Shown in pieces: positions 1 to 5,600 of a stretch of DNA of 5,740 nucleotides (positions within the stretch are counted from its first letter, which is position 1; each line of letters begins with the position of its first letter). The position numbers and the translations under genes are program-made. Source of the DNA: Acidobacteriaceae bacterium (GTDB lineage: Bacteria > Acidobacteriota > Terriglobia > Terriglobales > Acidobacteriaceae); the NCBI GenBank assembly GCA_003152795.1, contig PMBA01000044.1, positions 581-6,320 of the forward strand, in the 5' to 3' direction. Under the pieces are notes generated by a model. That model made no database searches and was not told the origin of the DNA. It saw nothing but the letters and a program-made list of their open reading frames with translations.

Positions 1-890
1 AACAGCTTCTTGTCGCGGACAATCAGGCGGTCGGTGGTATAGAAAGTCTTGAGGATGTCTTCGCCGGAACGCAGGCCGAGGGCGCGCAGGAAAATGGTAC
101 CGAGGAACTTGCGCTTGCGGTCGATGCGGACGTAGAGAACGTTCTTCTGGTCGTATTCGAACTCAACCCAGGAACCGCGGTAGGGAATGATCTTGCCCAA
201 GAAGTAAGTGCGGTTGGCCGCGGTCTCGAAGAACACTCCAGGCGAGCGGTGCAACTGGCTGACGATGACGCGCTCGGTTCCGTTGATGATGAAGGTGCCG
301 TTCTGCGTCATCAGCGGGACGTCGCCGAAGAAAACTTCCTGCTCCTTGATGTCGCGAATGGAACGGTTGCCGGCCTCATCCTTGTCCCAGATGGTGAGGC
401 GCATGGTGACTTTGAGCGGAGCGGAATAGGTCATGCCGCGCTCTTCGCATTCGGCCACGTCGTACTTCAGTTGCAGGCCAACCGGATCGCCGCACTTGTT
501 GCAAAAGTCGGGGGTGTTGGCGTTGTAGGTGCCGCACTTGTGGCAGAGCACTTCGCCGGGATGAAACGGGTCGGTGATCACCGTCGATCCGCAGCTTTTA
601 CACGTGGTACGCAAGTGATGGAGACCCTTCAGGTGTCCGCACTTGCACTCCCAGTTGCCAATCGCGAAGTCGACAAACTCGAGCTGGGAAACGTTGCGGA
701 AGTCGGTAATGGGAAACACCGACTGAAACACTGCCTGGAGGCCGCCGTCTTCGCGCTCGCTGGGCAGTTTGTCCATCTGGAGGAAGCGATCATAGGAGCG
801 CTTCTGAACCTCGATGAGGTTCGGGATCTGGATGGTGGCTGGAATCTTGGAAAAATCGAAACGCTTGCGGTGTATATTGTGCTTTGTCAT
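1..890 (-). CDS. rpoB: RNA polymerase beta subunit, N-terminal 296 residues (3' end outside window)
   Basis: This is the beta subunit of the core RNA polymerase, which makes RNA in the cytoplasm together with alpha, beta' and omega. The frame is open from ATG 890 to the window edge. The start is supported by an AGGAG Shine-Dalgarno at 904-900, nine bases upstream. The N-terminus (residues 9-36, ending in [17 protein letters not shown]) and the block around residues 198-220, containing [20 protein letters not shown], are hallmark beta motifs. Between the strand ending near W80 and the conserved block at about 142-158 ([17 protein letters not shown]) there is an insertion of roughly 60 residues. 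It holds a CxC (C82, C84) and three CxxC pairs (97/100, 116/119, 130/133), so it could bind two zinc ions. E. coli beta lacks it. The gene lies after rplL, the usual order. Identity is certain; the role of the insertion is unknown. Confidence 0.98.
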   Translation of the reverse strand, partial: MTKHNIHRKRFDFSKIPATIQIPNLIEVQKRSYDRFLQMDKLPSEREDGGLQAVFQSVFPITDFRNVSQLEFVDFAIGNWECKCGHLKGLHHLRTTCKSCGSTVITDPFHPGEVLCHKCGTYNANTPDFCNKCGDPVGLQLKYDVAECEERGMTYSAPLKVTMRLTIWDKDEAGNRSIRDIKEQEVFFGDVPLMTQNGTFIINGTERVIVSQLHRSPGVFFETAANRTYFLGKIIPYRGSWVEFEYDQKNVLYVRIDRKRKFLGTIFLRALGLRSGEDILKTFYTTDRLIVRDKKL

Positions 891-990
891 GCTCAGGAAC
901 TCCTGCTTTCAGGCAGCCCGGGGCTGCAGTACAGAGCGGAATGAGGGGCGCAAAAATGGCGCCACAAGACTGCTAGCGAGCGGTGTACGC

Positions 991-1038
991 GGAAAAAAGA
1001 CAAAGGCCCCCGCGAGGACATGTTTGTCCGCGGGCGCC
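991..1038 (-). terminator. Terminator-like hairpin (attenuator candidate) before rpoB
   Basis: On the minus strand, arms 1038-1025 and 1020-1005 form a GC-rich stem with a four-base loop (1024-1021), one C-C mismatch and a two-base bulge, about 13 pairs in all. It is followed at once by a T-rich run, TTTGTCTTTTTT (1004-993), ten T in twelve bases. This is the form of an intrinsic terminator for leftward transcription. It lies about 100 bases before the rpoB start, where E. coli carries a partial attenuator that lowers rpoBC expression relative to rplJL. Since no rpoB promoter is obvious downstream, partial read-through is the likeliest use. Function is inferred. Confidence 0.7.
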
Positions 1039-1282
1039 GACTGCGACGCTTACTCTTGAGTAACTTGTAAAATTCCGCGCCAGTTCAAAGGCCTGTTCCG
1101 TCCCGCCGCCCGCGGGACCGGCTGCCATACTTCAATTCCAGCGACCCAATTCCGTTCCGCTTCCTGGGTCTATTTGGAGGATGCGGGTCGCCGTCGCCTC
1201 GCAGTGAAGCCAGGGTAAGCGGGTTATTTGTTAGATATTAACACCACTCCCGAGGATTCAGCTAGTGTTCGGTCAAATAATT

Positions 1283-1359
1283 GCAGGCGGGCGGTGTGGC
1301 GACGGGGCGTTGCCCCGTCCGAGCGGGGCTAATCCCCGCTTCCACACCTCCCGCGCTGC
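1283..1359. repeat. Palindromic element folding as a three-way junction
   Basis: The outer stem pairs 1287-1299 with 1342-1354 (12 of 13 positions) and extends four pairs to 1283-1286/1356-1359 if G1355 is bulged. Inside are two adjacent perfect hairpins: 1301-1308 with 1312-1319 (GACGGGGC, GTT loop) and 1322-1328 with 1334-1340 (AGCGGGG, five-base loop). It begins five bases after the rplL stop. There is no T-run on either side, so it is not a standard terminator. Its form is that of a REP- or MITE-like dispersed palindrome; it may also protect the 3' end of rplL RNA. The mobile nature is inferred. Confidence 0.7.
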
Positions 1360-1364
1360 CAGAA

Positions 1365-1745
1365 TTACTTGACTTCGACAGTAGCGCCTGCTTCGGTAAA
1401 CTTCTTCTTGATGGTCTCGGCTTCGTCCTTCGAGACGCCTTCCTTGATGCTCTTGGGGGCGCCGTCGACGAGGTCTTTGGCCTCTTTGAGTCCGAGGCTG
1501 GTGACCTCACGTACTGCCTTGATTACGTTGATCTTATTGGCTCCCACTTCTTTGAGAACCACGGTGAATTCGGTTTTTTCCTCGGCCGGGGCTGCGGCGC
1601 CTGCCGCGGCGCCGCCGGCAACCATCACCGGGGCCGCTGCCGCTGCCGAAACGCCCAGACGCGATTCCAGTTTCTTCACCAGTTCTGCCGCTTCCAGCAA
1701 CGACAGGCTGACGATTGACTCTTCCAACTGCTGTAGATCCGCCAT
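1365..1745 (-). CDS. rplL: 50S ribosomal protein bL7/L12
   Basis: The product is the multi-copy stalk protein of the large ribosomal subunit, which recruits and activates translational GTPases. The 126 residues have the family's three parts: an N-terminal dimerisation and L10-binding domain (about 1-33, with [13 protein letters not shown]), a flexible Ala/Gly/Pro hinge (about 34-56), and a C-terminal factor-binding domain (about 57-126) with the conserved [19 protein letters not shown] stretch. Length is close to the usual 120-128. The start is ATG 1745 with GGAGAG at 1757-1752, six bases upstream. It follows rplJ as usual, but the 262-base gap is long for this pair. A complex palindrome begins just beyond its stop codon. 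Identity is certain. Confidence 0.99.
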   Translation of the reverse strand: MADLQQLEESIVSLSLLEAAELVKKLESRLGVSAAAAAPVMVAGGAAAGAAAPAEEKTEFTVVLKEVGANKINVIKAVREVTSLGLKEAKDLVDGAPKSIKEGVSKDEAETIKKKFTEAGATVEVK

Positions 1746-2007
1746 GTGAATCTCTCCGCTTTATGTAAGATTTTCGATTTCGCTATCGCTTGGCCAGGTT
1801 TCCAGTGCGACCAGGTCGTCCATTCCAGCGCCAGACAACGCCCGAATTTCAGACCGCGCCACCCCGAGCTTCACGACAGCTAAATCTTTTTTCGAGCAGA
1901 CTTGCTGCTCAGAAACTTGTGTCGGATTTACAATTGGTGATTTGTAATTGAAAACCCGTGTTCGCCGGGGTCAAATTACCAATTACAAATTTCCCAATTA
2001 CAAATTC
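1746..2007 (-). other. Long rplJ-rplL spacer with leader of rplL
   Basis: In transcription order this spacer holds the AT-rich heptamer array just after the rplJ stop, then a 6-bp hairpin at 1910-1894 (GAGCAG/CTGCTC, five-base loop) followed by an A-rich run on the transcribed strand, so it does not look like a terminator. About 145 bases of rplL leader (1893-1746) follow, with no clear gene or promoter. CCAGG occurs twice near 1793 and 1811 without a clear fold. The leader may help set the high yield of L7/L12 needed per ribosome, but nothing here proves it. Confidence 0.55.
1931..2006. repeat. AT-rich seven-base repeat array in inverted arrangement
   Basis: One flank (1931-1951) reads as heptads CAATTGG, TGATTTG, TAATTGA. 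The other (1971-2006) reads as units of ACAAATT/ACCAATT type, mostly seven bases with one of eight. The two flanks are inverted copies: ATTTGTAATTG at 1940-1950 pairs perfectly with CAATTACAAAT at 1980-1990, and a second copy of the latter lies at 1995-2005. The middle (1952-1970) contains a small CCC/GGGG pairing. The array stops one base short of the rplJ stop codon (TAA, 2010-2008). Composition is far more AT-rich than the surroundings. Confidence 0.8.
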
Positions 2008-2541
2008 TTACGCTTCCTTGAACTTGTTCTGCTCCACGCCCTGGCTCACCACCACCGCCAGGTTCCGTCCGACTGCATTGATCGCCGTAACCAGACGCTG
2101 CGACGGAGCGTTCAGCAGGAACAGCAGTTTCGAATAAAGCTCTTCCTTCGACGGCATGGTCGCCAGCGACTCGATCTCCTTGACCGTAATCGCGCGGCCT
2201 TCGACGATTCCAGCCTTGAAGCTGAACTCGGGATGCTCCTTGGCATACTTGGCAAGCGCCTTGGCCAGGGCGACGGGATCGCCTTCGGTGTAAGCGATCG
2301 AGGTCACACCCTGAAGATTCTTCAGCGCTTCCTCGACCTTGGTGCCCTTACCGGCGCGCTCGGCCAAAGTGTTCTTCACCACGCGATACTTGGCTCCGGT
2401 TGGACGCAATGCCTTGCGCAATTCGAAGTCCTGCGTCACCGTCAGCTTGGAGTAGGTGGCCACGATCATGCTCGAAGCGTTCTTCAGTTCGCCACCGAGC
2501 TTCTCAACCTGCGCGACTTTCTTAGCTCTAGTAACCGCCAT
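2008..2541 (-). CDS. rplJ: 50S ribosomal protein uL10
   Basis: L10 anchors the L7/L12 stalk to 23S rRNA and in many bacteria represses its own operon. I place the start at ATG 2541, giving 177 residues beginning MAVTRAKKVAQVEKL, which matches the family's N-terminus; AAAGGG lies just upstream as a modest Shine-Dalgarno. The frame remains open further upstream to 2634, but that extension would be translated from the heptamer repeat and resembles nothing. The globular RNA-binding domain spans about residues 1-130, with a conserved-looking TGAKYRVVKNTLAERA near 48-63. The last ~35 residues (NAPSQRLVTAINAVGRNL onward) form the long helix that binds L12 dimers. I see no recognisable L10-leader RNA fold in the 107-base gap upstream; the repeat array occupies it. 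Confidence 0.98.
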   Translation of the reverse strand: MAVTRAKKVAQVEKLGGELKNASSMIVATYSKLTVTQDFELRKALRPTGAKYRVVKNTLAERAGKGTKVEEALKNLQGVTSIAYTEGDPVALAKALAKYAKEHPEFSFKAGIVEGRAITVKEIESLATMPSKEELYSKLLFLLNAPSQRLVTAINAVGRNLAVVVSQGVEQNKFKEA

Positions 2542-2561
2542 GTCAAACCCTTTCAGAAAAA

Positions 2562-2651
2562 GTCGTTGGTCGCTTGTCGTTAGTCGTTCGGATCGTCGGG
2601 TGCCTTCCAGGCTCACCGAACGACTAACGACCATCGACGAACGACGATCTA
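2562..2651. repeat. GTCGTTN heptamer array with perfect 16-bp inverted repeat
   Basis: Positions 2562-2589 are four exact seven-base units: GTCGTTG, GTCGCTT, then GTCGTTA, GTCGTTC. Positions 2617-2651 are five seven-base units of the complementary type (for example CGAACGA, CTAACGA). The arms 2576-2591 and 2616-2631 pair perfectly over 16 bases, enclosing a 24-base loop with its own GCCT/AGGC hairpin (2602-2612). The last unit contains the rplA stop codon (TAG at 2651-2649). There is no T-run, so it is not an ordinary terminator, though it would form a strong stem in the rplA-rplJ messenger. Confidence 0.85.
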
Positions 2652-3356
2652 AGCCTTAGCCGCAACCTCAATCGAAGTCGTGTCCAGCGCGATGCCGGGC
2701 CCCATGCTCGAACTCAGGTAGCAGGCCTTGATGTACTTGCCCTTGGCGACCGAAGGCTTGGCCTTGATCACACTGGAAATCAGCGTGGTCGCGTTGTCGA
2801 TCAGCTTGTCGGGCGTGAAGGAAATTTTTCCGACCGGCACGTGCACCAGCGCCGTTTTGTCGGTGCGGAACTCGACTTTGCCAGCCTTGACTTCCTGCAC
2901 TGCCTTGGCGACATCCATGGTGACGGTACCCGTCTTTGGATTCGGCATCAGACCCTTCGGACCGAGAACCTTGCCCAGACGGCCGACGGATTTCATCATG
3001 TCGGGGGTGGCAATCAGGGCGTCGAAGTCGGTCCAGTTTTCCTTGGTGATCTTCTCGACCATGTCTTCACCGCCGACGAAATCGGCGCCCGCCGCCTCAG
3101 CCTCGCGAAGTTTTTCGCCGCTCGCGATCACGAGGACCTTTTTCGACTTGCCCAGTCCGTGGGGAAGCACGACCGTGCCGCGCACCATCTGGTCGGCATG
3201 CTTCGGATCGACGCCCAGGCGCAATGTCACTTCGACGGTCTCGTCGAACTTTGCGAATTTCACTTTCTGCAGAAGTGGAACCGCTTCCTGCAGCGTATAA
3301 GGCCGCGGCTCGACTGCCTTCCGCGACTTCTCGATGTTCTTGCCTGACTTCTTCAT
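2649..3356 (-). CDS. rplA: 50S ribosomal protein uL1
   Basis: L1 binds 23S rRNA and forms the mobile stalk that helps release deacylated tRNA from the E site; in several bacteria it also represses the rplK-rplA messenger. The 235 residues match the usual 229-235. The family signature is plain around residues 114-146 ([20 protein letters not shown], then [12 protein letters not shown]). The two-domain fold is consistent with domain I at both ends ([20 protein letters not shown] near 37-56; [13 protein letters not shown] at the C-terminus) and domain II in the middle. Start is ATG 3356 with GAGGGG a few bases upstream. It follows rplK after 68 bases. The stop codon lies inside the first unit of a heptamer array. 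Identity is certain. Confidence 0.99.
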   Translation of the reverse strand: MKKSGKNIEKSRKAVEPRPYTLQEAVPLLQKVKFAKFDETVEVTLRLGVDPKHADQMVRGTVVLPHGLGKSKKVLVIASGEKLREAEAAGADFVGGEDMVEKITKENWTDFDALIATPDMMKSVGRLGKVLGPKGLMPNPKTGTVTMDVAKAVQEVKAGKVEFRTDKTALVHVPVGKISFTPDKLIDNATTLISSVIKAKPSVAKGKYIKACYLSSSMGPGIALDTTSIEVAAKA

Positions 3357-3424
3357 TTTCCCCTCAGTCTCCCACCGCGCTTCTTTGTTATGAAGAGCCG
3401 TGGTGTTTGTGACTACATCAAAAT

Positions 3425-3856
3425 CTATCCAACCACTTCAATGCCCATCGACCGGGCGGTACCGCGTATGCTCTTGATGGCGGCATCGACCGAGGCGGCG
3501 TTCAGATCCGGCATCTTCTGCTTCGCAATGTCCTCGACCTGCTTCAGCGTTACCTTGCCGACCTTATCTTTATTGGGCGCGCCCGATCCTTTTGCGATGC
3601 CAGCCGCGCGCTTGAGCAATATGGAAGCCGGCGGCGTCTTGGTAATGAAGGTGAACGTGCGGTCGCTGTAGACCGTGATCACGACCGGAACAATCAACCC
3701 TTCGAGTTCCTTCTGCCCGGTGCGGGCATTGAACTGCTTGCAGAACTCCATGATGTTGACTTGCGCCTGACCGAGCGCCGGACCTACCGGAGGCGCCGGT
3801 GTGGCCTTGCCCGCCGCAATCTGCAACTTTACCGATCCTGTAGCTTTCTTTGCCAT
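3425..3856 (-). CDS. rplK: 50S ribosomal protein uL11
   Basis: L11 binds the GTPase-associated centre of 23S rRNA with L10 and contacts elongation factors; it is also the site of thiostrepton action and is needed for RelA activation. The 143 residues are close to the usual 141. The N-terminal domain shows the proline-rich [20 protein letters not shown] (residues 19-38), where drug-binding prolines lie. The C-terminal RNA-binding domain ends with [20 protein letters not shown] and the family's GIEV tail. Start is ATG 3856, with GGAAAGG four bases upstream. It normally follows nusG directly; here a protease gene and a 78-base gap intervene. Identity is certain. Confidence 0.99.
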   Translation of the reverse strand: MAKKATGSVKLQIAAGKATPAPPVGPALGQAQVNIMEFCKQFNARTGQKELEGLIVPVVITVYSDRTFTFITKTPPASILLKRAAGIAKGSGAPNKDKVGKVTLKQVEDIAKQKMPDLNAASVDAAIKSIRGTARSMGIEVVG

Positions 3857-3883
3857 GATGCCTTTCCATTACCTATTTCAAAT

Positions 3884-3913
3884 CCGCCGAGTCTAGGATT
3901 TTCGGCTCAGCGG
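3884..3913 (-). other. Stem-loop in the rplK leader
   Basis: CCGCTGAG (3913-3906, minus strand) can pair with CTCGGCGG (3891-3884) in eight pairs with a 14-base loop. One pair is G-U in the minus-strand RNA but C-A in the plus-strand copy, so the fold is only complete on the transcribed strand. It sits 27 bases before the rplK start. L1 represses its own operon at a site near rplK in E. coli, but I do not see a clear L1 target here. No T-run follows. Confidence 0.35.
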
Positions 3914-3934
3914 CAACAACATGCATCCGGATTC

Positions 3935-4297
3935 TTACAGCCCTAACGCAACTACCAGCGGCATCAACTTCTTATTGACCGGATCAACCGCCAATCCCAG
4001 AGACTCCAAACTGTGCGCGCCGAGAACCCCAATGTCCCCGGACTCGGCCATCACGACATTGTCGCCGCCGGTGTAGCCGCCCGCGGACAAGAAAACTGCC
4101 GCGAGATCGCGCTCAATGGTGTGTCCCTCAATGGTGCGGAACTTCAAACGCCGCACCGTTTGCACACCCATTGGTTCCAGTCTCGATCTTAAAATCCAGC
4201 TATACGACGCGCCTGTATCTACCAGCGCATCGACTTCCGCAACCCGGCTGGGATCGGCAGGATTCCAAACCTTAACCGCGATCGCAAAGGTTGCCAC
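3935..4297 (-). CDS. Small retropepsin-like (clan AA) aspartic protease homologue
   Basis: The 120-residue product has the single-domain layout of retropepsin-like proteases. After strand-rich residues 4-26 comes the catalytic triad D27-T28-G29 followed by A-S (VDALVDTGASYSWI). A flap-like middle section follows, and then the hydrophobic-hydrophobic-Gly motif IGVLG at 89-93, followed by LESLGLAVDPVNKKLMPL. That order resembles the predicted bacterial aspartyl proteases of the COG5550 type, which would act as homodimers. No signal peptide or membrane segment is visible, so it should be cytoplasmic. The start is GTG 4297, two bases after the nusG stop, with GGAG/AAGG inside the last nusG codons as a probable Shine-Dalgarno, which implies translational coupling. 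Position between nusG and rplK is unusual. Codons such as TTA and GTA near the end differ from the neighbouring ribosomal genes. Family call is good; substrate and activity are unknown. Confidence 0.85.
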   Translation of the reverse strand: MATFAIAVKVWNPADPSRVAEVDALVDTGASYSWILRSRLEPMGVQTVRRLKFRTIEGHTIERDLAAVFLSAGGYTGGDNVVMAESGDIGVLGAHSLESLGLAVDPVNKKLMPLVVALGL

Positions 4298-4299
4298 GC

Positions 4300-4965
4300 C
4301 TACGCCACCTTCTCCACCTGCCCAAACTCCAGTTCCACCGGAGTGGAGCGGCCGAAGATGGTGACCATCACTTTCAGAGTCTCGCGATCTTCGTTGACGT
4401 CGTCGACCACACCGGTAAAGGTGGCGAACGGGCCTTCGCCGATACGCACCGTCTCGCCTTTTTCGAACTTGACCTTAAGCTTTGGCTTTTCGCGGCTGTC
4501 CGCGACTTTGTAAACGATGTGGTTGACTTCCTCTTCCGATAGCGGAGTGGGCTGCTGTCCGGTGCCGACAAATCCAGTCACCCGTGGCGTCGACTTCACC
4601 ACGTGCCAGACGTGATCGTCCATGTCCATTTCGACGAGCACGTAGCCGGGATAGAACATGCGCTCGGAAGTGTATTTCTTGCCGCCACGAACTTCGGTGA
4701 CCGACTCGGTCGGAATCAGCACCTTGCCAATCTTGTTTTGCAGCCCGAAAGCCTGCACGCGCGATTCGAGCGACTCCCTCACCTTGCGCTCGAATCCGGA
4801 ATAAGCGTGGATGATATACCACTTCATATTCGGATTGCGCGGGGGTTCGCCGCCGGGAACCGCTTCCGCGGGCGGAGGAGGAGTCGTGGGCTGGCCGTCC
4901 TGGCCATTGTCAACCGCGGCGCTTTCGTTCTTTTCTTTATCCGTAATTTTGTCCGTATCCGGCAT
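4300..4965 (-). CDS. nusG: Transcription termination/antitermination factor NusG
   Basis: NusG binds elongating RNA polymerase, modulates pausing and Rho-dependent termination, and can couple the polymerase to the ribosome. Residues 47-150 are the NGN domain ([18 protein letters not shown], then [12 protein letters not shown] at 104-115 and TGFVG at 130-134). Residues 163-221 are the KOW domain ([20 protein letters not shown], then GVVDDVN). The product has 221 residues against about 180 in E. coli. The excess is a 46-residue N-terminal tail that is acidic and polar, then Pro/Gly-rich (PPPP at 29-32), and probably disordered. A start at M47 (4827) would give a canonical protein, but no Shine-Dalgarno precedes it, whereas AAAGAAG lies a few bases before ATG 4965; I prefer 4965 without certainty. 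secE ends 24 bases upstream. Confidence 0.97.
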   Translation of the reverse strand: MPDTDKITDKEKNESAAVDNGQDGQPTTPPPPAEAVPGGEPPRNPNMKWYIIHAYSGFERKVRESLESRVQAFGLQNKIGKVLIPTESVTEVRGGKKYTSERMFYPGYVLVEMDMDDHVWHVVKSTPRVTGFVGTGQQPTPLSEEEVNHIVYKVADSREKPKLKVKFEKGETVRIGEGPFATFTGVVDDVNEDRETLKVMVTIFGRSTPVELEFGQVEKVA

Positions 4966-4989
4966 TCAATCGCTTCTTTCGCTCGACGC

Positions 4990-5238
4990 CTAATGGCGCG
5001 AGAAATAATGCAACATCCGCTCCAGGCTGTTGCTGATCGCCAGATCGACCAGCCAGAAATAAAACGCGAACAGGAACACGGTGATAATGACCACCGTCGT
5101 TGTTGCCTGGACTTCCTTGCGCGAGGGAGACGTGACTTTCTTCATCTCCGTGCGCACGTCGTGATAAAAGGACCTGATCCGCTCGGGCCAGGATCTCAGC
5201 GTGGTTGCAATCGCGTTCTGTTCTACTGCTGTCGCCAT
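4990..5238 (-). CDS. secE: Preprotein translocase subunit SecE
   Basis: SecE is the clamp subunit of the SecYEG channel in the inner membrane. The 82-residue product is of the short, single-span kind found in most bacteria, unlike the three-span E. coli protein. An amphipathic cytoplasmic helix (about 18-43, with FYHDVRTEMKKVTSPSRKEV) carries the family pattern of E-K-V-x-x-P-S/T-R. It is followed by one membrane span at about 47-68 (TTVVIITVFLFAFYFWLV). Start is ATG 5238 with purine-rich GGGAAAG just upstream. It lies between tRNA-Trp and nusG, the standard order, and probably shares their transcript. Confidence 0.97.
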   Translation of the reverse strand: MATAVEQNAIATTLRSWPERIRSFYHDVRTEMKKVTSPSRKEVQATTTVVIITVFLFAFYFWLVDLAISNSLERMLHYFSRH

Positions 5239-5281
5239 ACTTTCCCGCTTTCCTCGACTGCTCCCTCTCGGGCCCGAATTC

Positions 5282-5357
5282 TGGCAGGGGCGGAGGGATT
5301 CGAACCCCCAAGTTCGGTTTTGGAGACCGACAGTTTAACCGTTGAGCTTACGCCCCT
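5282..5357 (-). tRNA. tRNA-Trp (anticodon CCA)
   Basis: The minus strand folds as a full 76-base tRNA with encoded CCA (5284-5282). The acceptor stem AGGGGCG/CGCCCCT is perfect, with discriminator G. The anticodon stem TCGGT/ACCGA encloses CTCCAAA, anticodon CCA. The T stem GGGGG/CCCTC with TTCGAAT loop has one G-U pair. The D stem AGCT/AACT has a C-A mispair at position 12-23, which is unusual but tolerable. It lies 43 bases before secE, the common place for tRNA-Trp in bacteria, and must be cut out of the operon transcript or made from its own transcript. Confidence 0.96.
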
Positions 5358-5423
5358 AAAAACAGTTCCCAGTTCTCAGTTGCCAGTTCTCAGTCAAACC
5401 GAACTACTGGCAACCGGCAACTG
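5358..5423 (-). terminator. Possible weak terminator or processing hairpin between rpmG and tRNA-Trp
   Basis: On the minus strand CAGTTGCCGGTT (5423-5412) can pair with AACTGGGAACTG (5374-5363) at 10 of 12 positions, and a T5 run (5362-5358) follows directly before the tRNA. An alternative inner stem of nine perfect pairs joins 5414-5406 with 5387-5379. The T-run is short and the stem has mismatches, so partial termination, or simply a structure that aids tRNA 5' processing, are both possible. Confidence 0.35.
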
Positions 5424-5427
5424 ACTA
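5363..5427. repeat. CAGTTNN heptamer array in inverted arrangement
   Basis: Positions 5363-5397 are five consecutive seven-base units starting CAGT (CAGTTCC, CAGTTCT and variants). Positions 5400-5427 are four seven-base units of the complementary type (CTGGCAA, CCGGCAA and similar). The two sides are inverted copies, with nine perfect pairs between 5379-5387 and 5406-5414. The last unit, CTGACTA, contains the rpmG stop codon (TAG, 5427-5425). It fills nearly the whole rpmG to tRNA-Trp gap. Confidence 0.85.
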
Positions 5428-5577
5428 CTTAACCTCTTTGTGCGGTGTGTGCTTGCGGCACCGGTTGCAGAACTTCTTCAGTTCCAGACGGTCCGGCGTC
5501 GTTTTGCGGTTCTTGGTCGTCGAATAGTTCCGCTCTTTGCAATCACCACACTGCAGCGTAATAATCTCTCGGGGCAT
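5425..5577 (-). CDS. rpmG: 50S ribosomal protein bL33 (zinc-binding form)
   Basis: bL33 is a small protein of the large subunit near the E site. This 50-residue frame begins [18 protein letters not shown] and ends with HTPHKEVK. It carries two CxxC pairs (C10/C13 and C37/C40), so it is the zinc-binding C+ paralogue type, and the TTKNRK stretch (20-25) is typical of the family. Start is ATG 5577 with GGGAG at 5588-5584, six bases upstream. Its place just before tRNA-Trp and secE, normally after tuf, is common in bacteria. The stop codon is shared with the end of a heptamer array. Confidence 0.97.
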   Translation of the reverse strand: MPREIITLQCGDCKERNYSTTKNRKTTPDRLELKKFCNRCRKHTPHKEVK

Positions 5578-5600
5578 TGCTCACTCCCTTGGTTTCAATC

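Larger units (their letters stand above)
891..1364 (-). other. Long rplL-rpoB spacer (474 bases) without a gene
   Basis: I see no convincing reading frame on either strand. In transcription order the spacer holds a three-way-junction palindrome just after rplL, then a stretch with little visible structure (about 1120-1282), a 7-bp hairpin at 1118-1100 (GTCCCGC/GCGGGAC, five-base loop), a terminator-like hairpin at 1038-991, and about 90 bases of rpoB leader ending in its Shine-Dalgarno. An AT-rich TAATAT at 1240-1235 could be a -10 box, but I find no good -35 at the right distance, so I do not call a promoter. GCGACCC at 1141-1147 is complementary to GGGTCGC at 1185-1191 and may form a longer-range stem. 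Confidence 0.7.

Noticed and set aside
249..944. Long plus-strand open frame antisense to rpoB (231 codons)
   Set aside because: It is a mirror of high-GC coding DNA on the other strand and shows no protein motif; the minus-strand frame is unmistakably RpoB.
1228..1280. Promoter for rpoB using TTGACC (1275-1270) and TAATAT (1240-1235)
   Set aside because: The two boxes are about 30 bases apart, far beyond the usual 16-18, and no better -35 is visible.
1262..1510. Minus-strand frame overlapping rplL and running through the three-way-junction palindrome
   Set aside because: It overlaps most of the rplL C-terminal coding region in another frame and ends in translated palindrome; no start signal.
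1894..1910. GAGCAG/CTGCTC hairpin next to a T6 run as a terminator
   Set aside because: The T-run precedes the hairpin on the plus strand and appears as an A-run after it on the transcribed minus strand, so it fits a terminator for neither direction.
1948..2583. Plus-strand frame antisense to rplJ
   Set aside because: It begins in the AT-rich repeat and runs through the other repeat; no recognisable protein, and rplJ accounts for the coding signal.
2542..2634. Upstream-extended rplJ frame starting at 2634 (31 extra residues)
   Set aside because: The extension is a translation of the heptamer repeat, has no Shine-Dalgarno and no family resemblance; ATG 2541 gives the expected N-terminus.
4937..5311. 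Minus-strand frame starting inside tRNA-Trp and overlapping secE
   Set aside because: Its start lies within the tRNA, and secE in another frame explains the region.
4603..5424. 273-codon plus-strand frame across nusG, secE and tRNA-Trp
   Set aside because: It runs antisense through two certain genes and a tRNA; no motif supports it.
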